DNA from: Rhodothermia bacterium
GTDB taxonomy: Bacteria > Bacteroidota > Rhodothermia > Balneolales > Balneolaceae
Length of the DNA stretch: 64,000 nucleotides
Direction: 5' to 3'
NCBI GenBank assembly: GCA_030427885.1
Contig: JAUICM010000004.1
Location: 62,001-126,000 of the forward strand
The position numbers and the translations under genes are program-made. The notes beneath the pieces are model-generated. The model ran no database searches and was not told where the DNA came from. It saw only the letters and a list, made by a program, of their open reading frames with translations. Positions 46,768-53,972 of the stretch are shown piece by piece (positions within the stretch are counted from its first letter, which is position 1; each line of letters opens with the position of its first letter).

Positions 46768-48969
46768 TTAAGGGTTGAGATATTTAAAAGATTGATATGG
46801 AATATTTTCATAGAACTTTAAATATGTATCAATTTCCTGAATTTCAGCTTTAAGCAATAACTCGTTATAGTCTTTTAAATCATCTTCGATTTTTTTTATT
46901 TCAGCTTGATAATCTTTTTCTAAACTATCCACACACTCATCAAGAAAGGATTGTGTATTTCTCCAATAAGGTTCTATATACTCATTAATAATTCGATTGT
47001 AATATCCATCTTCGTTTAGATGTTTTACTACTTGTTTAGCTAGTCTTGATTTCCAACTTTCTCCGAAAATCGCTTTAACAACAAAACCAACAATTGCGCC
47101 AATAGCTATGAAAATAGTAATAGGCCCCCCGATTGCTGCAATGAAAGAAGCGGCGGAGCCAACTCCCCCAACACTAATTCCTATTGCTGAAAGTAGAGAA
47201 ACAAGCTTTGCCGTCACAATATAGCCGCCTAAATTGCCTAAAGTCGAAGCCCAAAAAGCGAAAGCACTTGCAGTAGCTAGTCCAGTTAATCCCCCTGCAA
47301 AAGATCCATAAGCATCGAATGTAGGGGCAATTTTTACATCAAGTTGCGAATTAATTTTTTCGAAATGATCATTATAATTACTGACATACTCATTAACATG
47401 CTGAGAAAAAGCTTCAGAATTTGTTTCTAAAATGACTCGTAATTTATCATTCAATAAATCAGATATGTAGCTAATGATAAGGTTCGAGGCTTCTTTTTTA
47501 TTATTGTAGTTATCGTCAATTTTGGACTGAACAAAATCTTTTTCAACAACTTCATTATAGACTTTTTTCCAACTCTCTTTACACTCTTTCTCAAGTTCTG
47601 AAACTTTAATTTTTAAGTTAACGAATGCGCTTTCAATTTCTTCCTTTCTAACGGGTTCTTCTGCGACCAATTTTTCCAAGAAGTTTCTTAGGGCTTCCTT
47701 TTGATTTAAAATTGAAGTCTTATATTGAAGTAGTTTCTTCAAATCATTTATTCTAGAATCAATGAACTCTTTGATTAATGAATAAGATGCAGGAATTTTA
47801 AGTTTGGGTAATTTGATATTGAGGAACAAATAAAGCTTTTTCTCCAAAGCCTTTCTTCTCCTCTCTATTTCAAAGTAAAATGGACTTATTCTATTTGCTA
47901 ATAGTTCAGGGGTAATTCCTGAGGTTTGTTGTTCAATTTTCCTTGTTGATTCAAAATCTTTGATATAGTTATAGAACCTATTAGAAGACCGGTCAATGAT
48001 TTTTTCAATTTCAGCGTCGCTAATTCCTTGGTGTGCATGAGAAGCAATAAGAATTAAGTTATCCAGCGCTGATTCTACTTTTACCCCTCCTGAATGATAC
48101 TTAAGTCGATTAATTAAGGAATTAATATACGTTAAGTCCTTCGAGTCTATGAACCCTTTCGTATCACTTAAATAAATTAAGGAATCAAATTCAGAAAGAA
48201 CGGTATCTGCTTTTAAAGCATTAATATCATCTTCAGATTCTGCATTGCCAGGGGCATCACAAAGTATTACTGAATCTAGTATTTTAGCATTTGAATATAG
48301 GACTGCAACCAAGGGTTCGGAGTCTTGAGGAGCATTATCAATAGAATACTTAGAGAGAGTAGCTTTATTACCTGTTTCAATTATCCAATCGTCTGAAATT
48401 TGGTTTGCTAAAAACTTATCAATTGAAAAATTTTTATTAAAAATAATAACATCATCTTTATCTGTCTTCAGTTTGTATTTGCTATGGACTACAAATGTTA
48501 CCAATGCAGTTTCTGGTTGGTAGCCACTATTTAATACTTCATCGCAAAGTAATTTATTTATTAGGAATGATTTACCGGAGTCAAATTGTCCTCGTAGGCA
48601 TACTATAGGGGGCTTAAGAGACTTAGTTATATGAGACCTTAGGGAATCTATACTCTTCAACTCGGATTTATTAAAGGCTATCTCGGCGAGATTAGCATTG
48701 ATATAATTATCCGTAAGATTGGCTTTGTCGAATAATTCAGAATATGGATTTGACCAAATTTCGTTGAACCCCTCCGTTTCTTGAAAAAAATAGTTTATAT
48801 CAACTCCCAAGGCATTACTAACATAGAATAAGTGCTCTGCAGAAATTGATTTTAAATTAAAATCATCACTTTCATATTTGGATATTTGGCCCTGAGAAAT
48901 GCCAGATCTCTCAGAAAGGTCTTTCTGATTCATTCTGGCATTTTCCCGAGCCTTTCTAATCTTATTCAT
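46768..48969 (-). CDS. XRE-type HTH fused to a dynamin-like GTPase
   Basis: 733 aa from the ATG at 48969 (MNKIRKARENARMNQKDL); an open extension to 49080 has no family sequence. Residues 3-62 are a Cro/CI-type helix-turn-helix. A dynamin-family GTPase domain follows, with P-loop GQFDSGKS at 127-134 and the G3 motif DAPG (CDAPGNAES) near residue 240. The rest is long coiled-coil helices with two hydrophobic segments at residues 551-635 (Gly/Ala-rich), as in membrane-inserting bacterial dynamins, and a C-terminal coiled coil. The G4 motif is not classical. It is first gene of the island and alone on the minus strand. Bacterial dynamins protect envelopes and some serve in phage defence; the HTH fusion suggests self-regulation or DNA-linked control. 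Confidence 0.75.
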   Translation of the reverse strand: MNKIRKARENARMNQKDLSERSGISQGQISKYESDDFNLKSISAEHLFYVSNALGVDINYFFQETEGFNEIWSNPYSELFDKANLTDNYINANLAEIAFNKSELKSIDSLRSHITKSLKPPIVCLRGQFDSGKSFLINKLLCDEVLNSGYQPETALVTFVVHSKYKLKTDKDDVIIFNKNFSIDKFLANQISDDWIIETGNKATLSKYSIDNAPQDSEPLVAVLYSNAKILDSVILCDAPGNAESEDDINALKADTVLSEFDSLIYLSDTKGFIDSKDLTYINSLINRLKYHSGGVKVESALDNLILIASHAHQGISDAEIEKIIDRSSNRFYNYIKDFESTRKIEQQTSGITPELLANRISPFYFEIERRRKALEKKLYLFLNIKLPKLKIPASYSLIKEFIDSRINDLKKLLQYKTSILNQKEALRNFLEKLVAEEPVRKEEIESAFVNLKIKVSELEKECKESWKKVYNEVVEKDFVQSKIDDNYNNKKEASNLIISYISDLLNDKLRVILETNSEAFSQHVNEYVSNYNDHFEKINSQLDVKIAPTFDAYGSFAGGLTGLATASAFAFWASTLGNLGGYIVTAKLVSLLSAIGISVGGVGSAASFIAAIGGPITIFIAIGAIVGFVVKAIFGESWKSRLAKQVVKHLNEDGYYNRIINEYIEPYWRNTQSFLDECVDSLEKDYQAEIKKIEDDLKDYNELLLKAEIQEIDTYLKFYENIPYQSFKYLNP

Positions 48970-49419
48970 TAAAGTTAAGAACTGATTTAATATTTGATGG
49001 AGTTGATAATTATGCACCACTGATCTAATAAACAAAAACCAAAAATAGAGTAGTGCTCCCTCCCTTTTTTCTTTTCGCAAGAAATAATAAGAAGAGGACT
49101 TCTCATTTTTCTGATTCCAGAATAATTATTTGTATCTGTTTAGCAATAGTTAAAATTGCACCAGCAATTATGAGTACTTTTTTCATGAGTTTTAGGAGTT
49201 TGATGAAAATTGACCTAAGAAATATATTGAATTATAATATTCTTACACAAATATTTTTTATACATAATTTTCTTTTCGTAATAATTTATTGAGTTAAAGA
49301 TGTTTTGGCCCAAATAAATGGAAGGAATCGAGCTCACTTTCCACCTCACAAAGACACCCCCCATAAGCGCTGGGGTTTAAAAGCACCCCCGCCATTAAAC
49401 TTTAACTAAAATCAAAACA
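48970..49419. other. non-coding stretch between the dynamin gene and the 115-aa gene
   Basis: 450 bases, very A/T-rich at first. It holds a weak small minus-strand ORF (separate entry) and, at 49340-49400, a C-rich leader with CCCC-ATAAGCGCT-GGGG that can form a small hairpin just before the 115-aa gene. Divergent promoters are expected here; no consensus -7 element was found. Confidence 0.5.
49103..49186 (-). CDS. possible 27-aa hydrophobic peptide
   Basis: The ATG at 49186 opens a frame reading MKKVLIIAGAILTIAKQIQI followed by IILESEK and a stop. One membrane-spanning helix with a basic start is predicted. It lies 133 bases upstream of the dynamin-like gene on the same strand. No ribosome-binding sequence is visible. 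It could be a small membrane peptide or toxin-like gene, or chance. Confidence 0.3.
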   Translation of the reverse strand: MKKVLIIAGAILTIAKQIQIIILESEK

Positions 49420-49767
49420 ATGGTAAAAATCGTAGACTTTAAAACTAGAGAAAACGAAATGGGAGAGGACTTCAACGTTCTCATTCTTGAAGGTGGTTTG
49501 GAAACTGTAAGAAGTGAAGCAGGTAATCTGTATTTCACTGCTAGAAGAGCAGGGGTTCCTTGCACCTTTACCCAAGAACGATGTCAGGAATTGATTGGCG
49601 AAGAATTGCCAGGGAGTATTCGAAAGGTTCCTTGTGAGCCTTATGAGTATTCGATTCCAGAGTCAGGTGAAAAGGTCATACTTCATCACAAGTATGAATA
49701 TCAAAATGCGCCAGCAACTGTCGAAGACCACGTTTTCTCAGAAGATGAGGAACTTGTTGACGAGTAA
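49420..49767 (+). CDS. conserved mobile-element-associated protein of unknown function
   Basis: 115 aa, acidic. It reads VKIVDFKTRENEMGEDFNVLILEGGLETVRSE, then FTARRAGVPCTFTQERCQELIGEELPG. I take it as a member of a small family that travels with DUF3871 in Bacteroidota mobile elements, on the basis of memory of such contexts and not a database match. Beta-rich, with two Cys. It is separated from the DUF3871 gene by a hairpin terminator. No activity is suggested. Confidence 0.65.
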   Translation: MVKIVDFKTRENEMGEDFNVLILEGGLETVRSEAGNLYFTARRAGVPCTFTQERCQELIGEELPGSIRKVPCEPYEYSIPESGEKVILHHKYEYQNAPATVEDHVFSEDEELVDE

Positions 49768-49788
49768 TCAATCCTTAACCCAATGAAA

Positions 49789-49825
49789 GGCAGGTAGTCC
49801 AGCAACTATCTGCCTTTTTTATTTT
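49789..49825 (+). terminator. terminator/attenuator after the 115-aa gene
   Basis: GGCAGGTAGT, a six-base loop, ACTATCTGCC, then TTTTTTATTTT. It lies only 18 bases before the DUF3871 start. Confidence 0.85.
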
Positions 49826-49843
49826 AATCAAACCAAACAAATT

Positions 49844-50812
49844 ATGAATACAATAACTGATGTATCCCTGAATGGTGTTCAAGAAGTAGTGAATGAAGCA
49901 TCACCATTTATTGAGGCTAATACAGAGAAAGTCGAGCTACAAGAATTAGCAGAGGAGCAGATAATTCCTGTCTATGTGAAAGACAATGAACCTCTAATCT
50001 CACATGCAGAATTTATAGATCTGGCCATAGGAGTCACTCATCATATTCTAGAAGGTGAACTCATTGAGGAACCAGATATTAGAGTCTCACATCCTGTAAA
50101 GGGGCGAATACCTGAAGCAAAAGGTAAACCTGCTGATCAGCTTGAAGAGCATGAGAAAACCATTTACAGCCAAAGAATGGCTTTTGTGATCAGAATTCCT
50201 TCCATCACCAAAGAGGTGAATGGGAATAGTATTTCATTAGTAGTGGGAGGGATTAAGTCTTACCACGAGGACAACTTAAATCGTACTAAGGGTGCACCAG
50301 AGCATTTCAGGATCTTTGTAGGCTTCCTCAATAAAGTATGCACCAATCTGTGTATCTGGAATGAGGGTTATTCCAAGCTTATTACAGTAAACAATACTCG
50401 AAGCCTGGAATCTGAAATCTATCATTTGGTGAGAGATTTCAACTACTCTGTACTTCCTGATATGTTTTCTGAGCTTGGCTCTTTTGAGCTTCAAGAGCAT
50501 CAATTTGCTCAGCTCATTGGCAGGGCCAGATTGTATCAGTACCTCCCAAGAAGTAAGAAACAGCAACTTCCTGAGCTACTACTCAATGATACTCAAATTG
50601 CAATGATAGCAAAGGAGTTCTACAAGAATAAAGAATTTGGTTGTCAGAGTGATGGATCTATTGATCTATGGAGCTTGTACAACCTGTTCACTGAAGCTAA
50701 CAAGTCTTCCTATATAGACACCTTTTTGGACAGGGGAGTTAATGCTTATTCCTTTATAAAGGGGTTGGCAGAGTCAGTTCAAACCCAAGGGGATTTCTGG
50801 TTTATCAAATAA
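49844..50812 (+). CDS. DUF3871 family protein
   Basis: 322 aa. The family core (about residues 55-320) includes ISHAEFIDLAIGVTHHILEG, ESFRVSHPVKGRIPEAKGKPADQL-like and FVIRIPSITKEVNGNSISLVVGGIKSYHEDNLN. DUF3871 members are carried on Bacteroidota mobile elements and resemble DUF932-type proteins of plasmids and phages. The role may be anti-restriction-like or replication-linked but is not established. It ends at a hairpin terminator. This gene is one of the markers that the region is a mobile island. Confidence 0.8.
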   Translation: MNTITDVSLNGVQEVVNEASPFIEANTEKVELQELAEEQIIPVYVKDNEPLISHAEFIDLAIGVTHHILEGELIEEPDIRVSHPVKGRIPEAKGKPADQLEEHEKTIYSQRMAFVIRIPSITKEVNGNSISLVVGGIKSYHEDNLNRTKGAPEHFRIFVGFLNKVCTNLCIWNEGYSKLITVNNTRSLESEIYHLVRDFNYSVLPDMFSELGSFELQEHQFAQLIGRARLYQYLPRSKKQQLPELLLNDTQIAMIAKEFYKNKEFGCQSDGSIDLWSLYNLFTEANKSSYIDTFLDRGVNAYSFIKGLAESVQTQGDFWFIK

Positions 50813-50912
50813 CTGAGTGTGTGAATTTGTGAACCAGCCTTCACCCCCCACATTTTAGCCTACAAGTTGCTGAATACTCAATTCGTCCATTATACATTAT
50901 AACACTAACATC

Positions 50913-50946
50913 AATGACAGGTACTAAAAATGCCTGTCATTTTTTA
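50913..50946 (+). terminator. terminator after the DUF3871 gene
   Basis: AATGACAGG, an eleven-base loop, CCTGTCATT and a T-run. It overlaps the first codons of an over-long reading of the next gene. Confidence 0.8.
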
Positions 50947-50956
50947 TTTCCAAAAG

Positions 50957-51199
50957 ATGCAGAAACTGAAATATGTAAGTGACTACAGCCTGTTAGTTCA
51001 TAGTTCTAGAATAGGCTTAGTACGAATTAAATGTCCTTTCAGAGTCATAGTGACTAAAACTGAATCAGATCTTGAATTCAGAAGCAAACAAACAGTAAAC
51101 AGGGTTCATCAATCTCAGAACCACAAACTTGAATATGAAATTAATGGTGCTCTTTACCCATATAGCACTTTTAGAATTTTACTAAGGAGAATACAATGA
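50957..51199 (+). CDS. small protein of unknown function, coupled to the RadC-type gene
   Basis: 80 aa from the ATG at 50957 (MQKLKYVSDYSLLVHSSRIG). An upstream in-frame start at 50930 lies inside the preceding terminator and is rejected. It has two beta-rich halves with several basic residues and one Cys. Its stop overlaps the start of the RadC-type gene (ATGA), so the two are translationally coupled. Not recognised. Confidence 0.6.
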   Translation: MQKLKYVSDYSLLVHSSRIGLVRIKCPFRVIVTKTESDLEFRSKQTVNRVHQSQNHKLEYEINGALYPYSTFRILLRRIQ

Positions 51200-51669
51200 T
51201 AGAACTTCCAGAAAACATCATTCTATCTGAAAATATTCCTTATTGTAGCATTAAGTATTCAATGAATGTTGATGTTAATAGTTTACCTCAGGTAACCAGT
51301 CCGGAGAAGGCGTATGAGTACTTACTTCAGATATGGGATATGGATACCATAAACTACAAAGAAGAGTTTGTAGTGCTGTTACTCAATAATGCCAAAAGAG
51401 TGCTTGGCTGGGCAAAGATTAGTTCAGGTGGAAGTAGTGCTACAATAGTAGAACCGGCAATGGTTTTTCAGGTGGCGTTGCTTACTCACGCAAGTTCTAT
51501 CATTCTTGCTCACAATCATCCAAGTGGAAGGATGGAGGCTTCCATGTCAGATATAGCACTGACAAAGAAAATTGCTAGGATTGGAAATTTAATGAGTATT
51601 GAAGTAGATGATCACCTTATAATTTCGTCTGCTTTGTTTACCTCGTTGAGGAGAAAAGAACTTTTTTAA
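51196..51669 (+). CDS. RadC-type JAB/MPN domain protein
   Basis: 157 aa. JAMM metal motif: Glu near residue 57 (KEEFVVLLLN), His106 and His108 in HNHPSGRMEAS, and Asp119. This is the accessory-region RadC form, without the N-terminal helix-hairpin-helix domain of chromosomal RadC. Such proteins are common on mobile elements near phage-defence and anti-restriction genes; deubiquitinase-like or DNA-linked roles have been suggested, none settled. It is coupled to the 80-aa gene upstream. Confidence 0.88.
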   Translation: MIELPENIILSENIPYCSIKYSMNVDVNSLPQVTSPEKAYEYLLQIWDMDTINYKEEFVVLLLNNAKRVLGWAKISSGGSSATIVEPAMVFQVALLTHASSIILAHNHPSGRMEASMSDIALTKKIARIGNLMSIEVDDHLIISSALFTSLRRKELF

Positions 51670-51789
51670 ACAGAATACTCGTTGGCTGAAAACTACATAG
51701 ATGTTCTCTTATAAGTAGAGTAATTTTCCTTTAAAAACCGTTTATTATAATGGTTGCAAAGCAAATCTCTAATTTTATTATCAGATAGT

Positions 51790-52104
51790 ATGAAGGGAGC
51801 AATACTATTAGCTGGGGTGTTTAGTTTTTTGGGGATGACTGAAATGCCTATTGGGTACTATACTTTTTTAAGAATCTATCTTACAATAATTAGTGGAGTA
51901 ATAGTTGTAAATGAACTCTCGAAGGAGAATAAAGTTACTGGTAAGGTCATTATGTTTACGGTTATAGGAATAGTATTTAATCCAATATTACCAGTTTATT
52001 TACATGATAAAGAATTATGGAGCCTAATTGATTTAATTGTTGGCGCTGTAATGTTAATTGAGGGTTTAAAACGAAAGAATGTAAAGGATGTCAATATCAG
52101 TTAA
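51790..52104 (+). CDS. small membrane protein (DUF6804-like)
   Basis: 104 aa from the ATG at 51790 (MKGAILLAGVFSFLGM); an upstream TTG at 51754 is less likely. Four predicted helices, with the motif PIGYYTFLRIY near residue 20, a pattern of DUF6804-type small membrane proteins that accompany accessory genes. Its end overlaps the TerB/J-domain gene by 17 bases, suggesting co-expression with the block that follows. Confidence 0.6.
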   Translation: MKGAILLAGVFSFLGMTEMPIGYYTFLRIYLTIISGVIVVNELSKENKVTGKVIMFTVIGIVFNPILPVYLHDKELWSLIDLIVGAVMLIEGLKRKNVKDVNIS

Positions 52105-52840
52105 CCTTAGCAAAGTTCTGGCGTTAATAAGCGTTGGTTTTAAAACCTATGGAATTGCTACTTCAATTCTATTGACCTGGTTAATGAAGGCTGATGGGAA
52201 AACATCAACTGATGAGCTTAAAATTCTCGACGACTATTTGCGTCAATTTGGACTTGAAGAAAATAGGGCTCTGATCTTCAAAATTGTTGATGACTTCGAC
52301 TATGATAGTATAGAATTTGCATCTGAAGTTCTTCGAAGAGAGCTGACAATAGAAGGAAAGAGACTTACAATGGATCTATTTTTGGGAATGGTAGTCGCTG
52401 ATGGATATATCACTTTTACCGAGATGTATGTGATCGAGTTCATTGCAGATTTATTTGGGTACTCTCCAGAAGTGTTAAATCAGATTTTTATTGAAGCAAC
52501 TGGCAGGCCAAAACTGGATCATGGTAACCCCAGTTCGAAGTTATGGTGGGAGAATAGAAATAAAAGATCATCTTATGAACGGAATGAGAAGCAAGAACAA
52601 GAAAAAAATAAGCAACAAAGCGCTTATGGGAACACAACTTCCCTTAAGAGGCAGCAGTCCTTTGCAATACTTGGGTTAGATGTTTCTGCAACACAAAAAG
52701 AGATAAAAGATGCGTTTAGGCTTTTATCGAAAATTCATCACCCAGATCGTTTTCACAAATTGGGAGATGAAGCCAAAAAGAGTGCCAATAAAACATATAT
52801 ACGGATTAAGGATGCGTATGAATATTTGATGACAGCATGA
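52088..52840 (+). CDS. TerB-domain protein with C-terminal J domain (DjlA-like)
   Basis: 250 aa. A TerB-like helical domain (about residues 25-140, WLMKADGKTSTDELKILDDYLRQFG, then GMVVADGYITFTEMYVIEFIADLFG) is followed by a charged linker and a J domain from residue 190 to the end, with HPD at 218-220 (KIHHPDRFHKLGDEA). The layout equals DjlA without its membrane anchor. J domains recruit DnaK. It overlaps its neighbours on both sides: 17 bases with the small membrane gene, 4 bases (ATGA) with the J-like gene. It is taken as an accessory part of the TerB/ATPase/helicase block. Confidence 0.82.
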   Translation: MSISVNLSKVLALISVGFKTYGIATSILLTWLMKADGKTSTDELKILDDYLRQFGLEENRALIFKIVDDFDYDSIEFASEVLRRELTIEGKRLTMDLFLGMVVADGYITFTEMYVIEFIADLFGYSPEVLNQIFIEATGRPKLDHGNPSSKLWWENRNKRSSYERNEKQEQEKNKQQSAYGNTTSLKRQQSFAILGLDVSATQKEIKDAFRLLSKIHHPDRFHKLGDEAKKSANKTYIRIKDAYEYLMTA

Positions 52841-53838
52841 AAAATTTATATAAGAGCTTAAATATTAATCCGAATGCTTCAGTAGCTGAGATTCAAAGAG
52901 CAGTAAAAACGGCAGTTGGCTCTTCATCCTCAATTGATGCTGAATATGTATTATTGAACAATGACAGAAGAAGGGTATTTGATCGATGTAATGATACTCT
53001 TATAAATATAGGAAAGCTTAGATCGAATCTTGGGTTGGAAAGAGGGGGAAACTGGGTAAGTCAGAACTTTACTGGGTATACATTCAAGGCGACAAGGAAT
53101 GGGTCAATAATTGATGAGATTATCAATCAGCCTCGTAACAGAAGAGTAGATTTCAATCAAACGGGAGCAAGAGATGAAGCATCAAAAACCTCAGAATCAA
53201 AATCTGGAATTGAAGTAAGGGGGGAGCCGGCACTTTCACCTGGGGGACAGGCTTTTCTATTTCTTATCACAATCTTGGTTATAGGGATAATAGTTATAGG
53301 CTATATGGAAGAGGATAACTTATCAAACTCCAATTCTTATACTGGGCAATCTAGTTCCCCCTCAATATCTGGTTCCGAACAAAATAATTTACCAGGAGTG
53401 ATTGCTGAACAGCCTGATGAGAATGTATTTAACAAGCAGCCAAGTCCACTCCCTGTTAATGGGTATGTTCGTAATTATACGTCGAGAGAAGCCTTAGCTC
53501 CTTTAGAAATACATGTCCCAAGGTTTTCGAATCACTACTTTGTAAAGCTTGAAAATTATTATTCAGGAAGTATAGATTTTATAATTTTTATTCGAGGCGG
53601 ACAGTTTGTAGAAGTTGAAGTACCTTTAGGTACTTATATAATAAAATATGCAACAGGTAAAGACTGGTACGGTGTTGTAGACTTATTCGGTCCTGGTGAC
53701 ATGACTAGAAAATATAAAGCAGAAGATATTTTCGTTTTCAAAGAAGAGTACTACCAGTACACCGGATACACAATTGAATTAATTGAACAAGTTGGGGGAA
53801 ATCTTAGAACAAGCCAATTATCAGATAGTGATTGGTAA
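52837..53838 (+). CDS. membrane protein with degenerate J-like N-terminus
   Basis: 333 aa. Residues 1-55 resemble a J domain (LYKSLNINPNASVAEIQRAVKTA, then LLNNDRRRVFDRC) but the HPD motif is missing. Residues 138-157 form one membrane helix. The last 150 residues make a beta-rich domain with the segments FVKLENYYSGSIDFIIFIRGG and YIIKYATGKDWYG. It is coupled to the TerB/J-domain gene by a four-base overlap. A gap of 134 bases separates it from the TerB-N/TerB-C gene. Function unknown; likely a membrane partner of the co-chaperone gene. Confidence 0.65.
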   Translation: MKNLYKSLNINPNASVAEIQRAVKTAVGSSSSIDAEYVLLNNDRRRVFDRCNDTLINIGKLRSNLGLERGGNWVSQNFTGYTFKATRNGSIIDEIINQPRNRRVDFNQTGARDEASKTSESKSGIEVRGEPALSPGGQAFLFLITILVIGIIVIGYMEEDNLSNSNSYTGQSSSPSISGSEQNNLPGVIAEQPDENVFNKQPSPLPVNGYVRNYTSREALAPLEIHVPRFSNHYFVKLENYYSGSIDFIIFIRGGQFVEVEVPLGTYIIKYATGKDWYGVVDLFGPGDMTRKYKAEDIFVFKEEYYQYTGYTIELIEQVGGNLRTSQLSDSDW

Positions 53839-53972
53839 ACTAACTAAAAATAATAAGTGATTAATGTAATCTGGTCTAGTAAGTGAGAGCTTGGCTAAGA
53901 ATTAAATATTTGATTTTTTTTATCTATACTGAGTGCTGAAACAGTATAATAGACAATAAGAACTGTTTAGTA

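Noticed and set aside
49053-49292. 79-aa plus-strand frame before the 115-aa gene
   Set aside because: A/T-rich, no start context, overlaps the dynamin start region and shows no family features.
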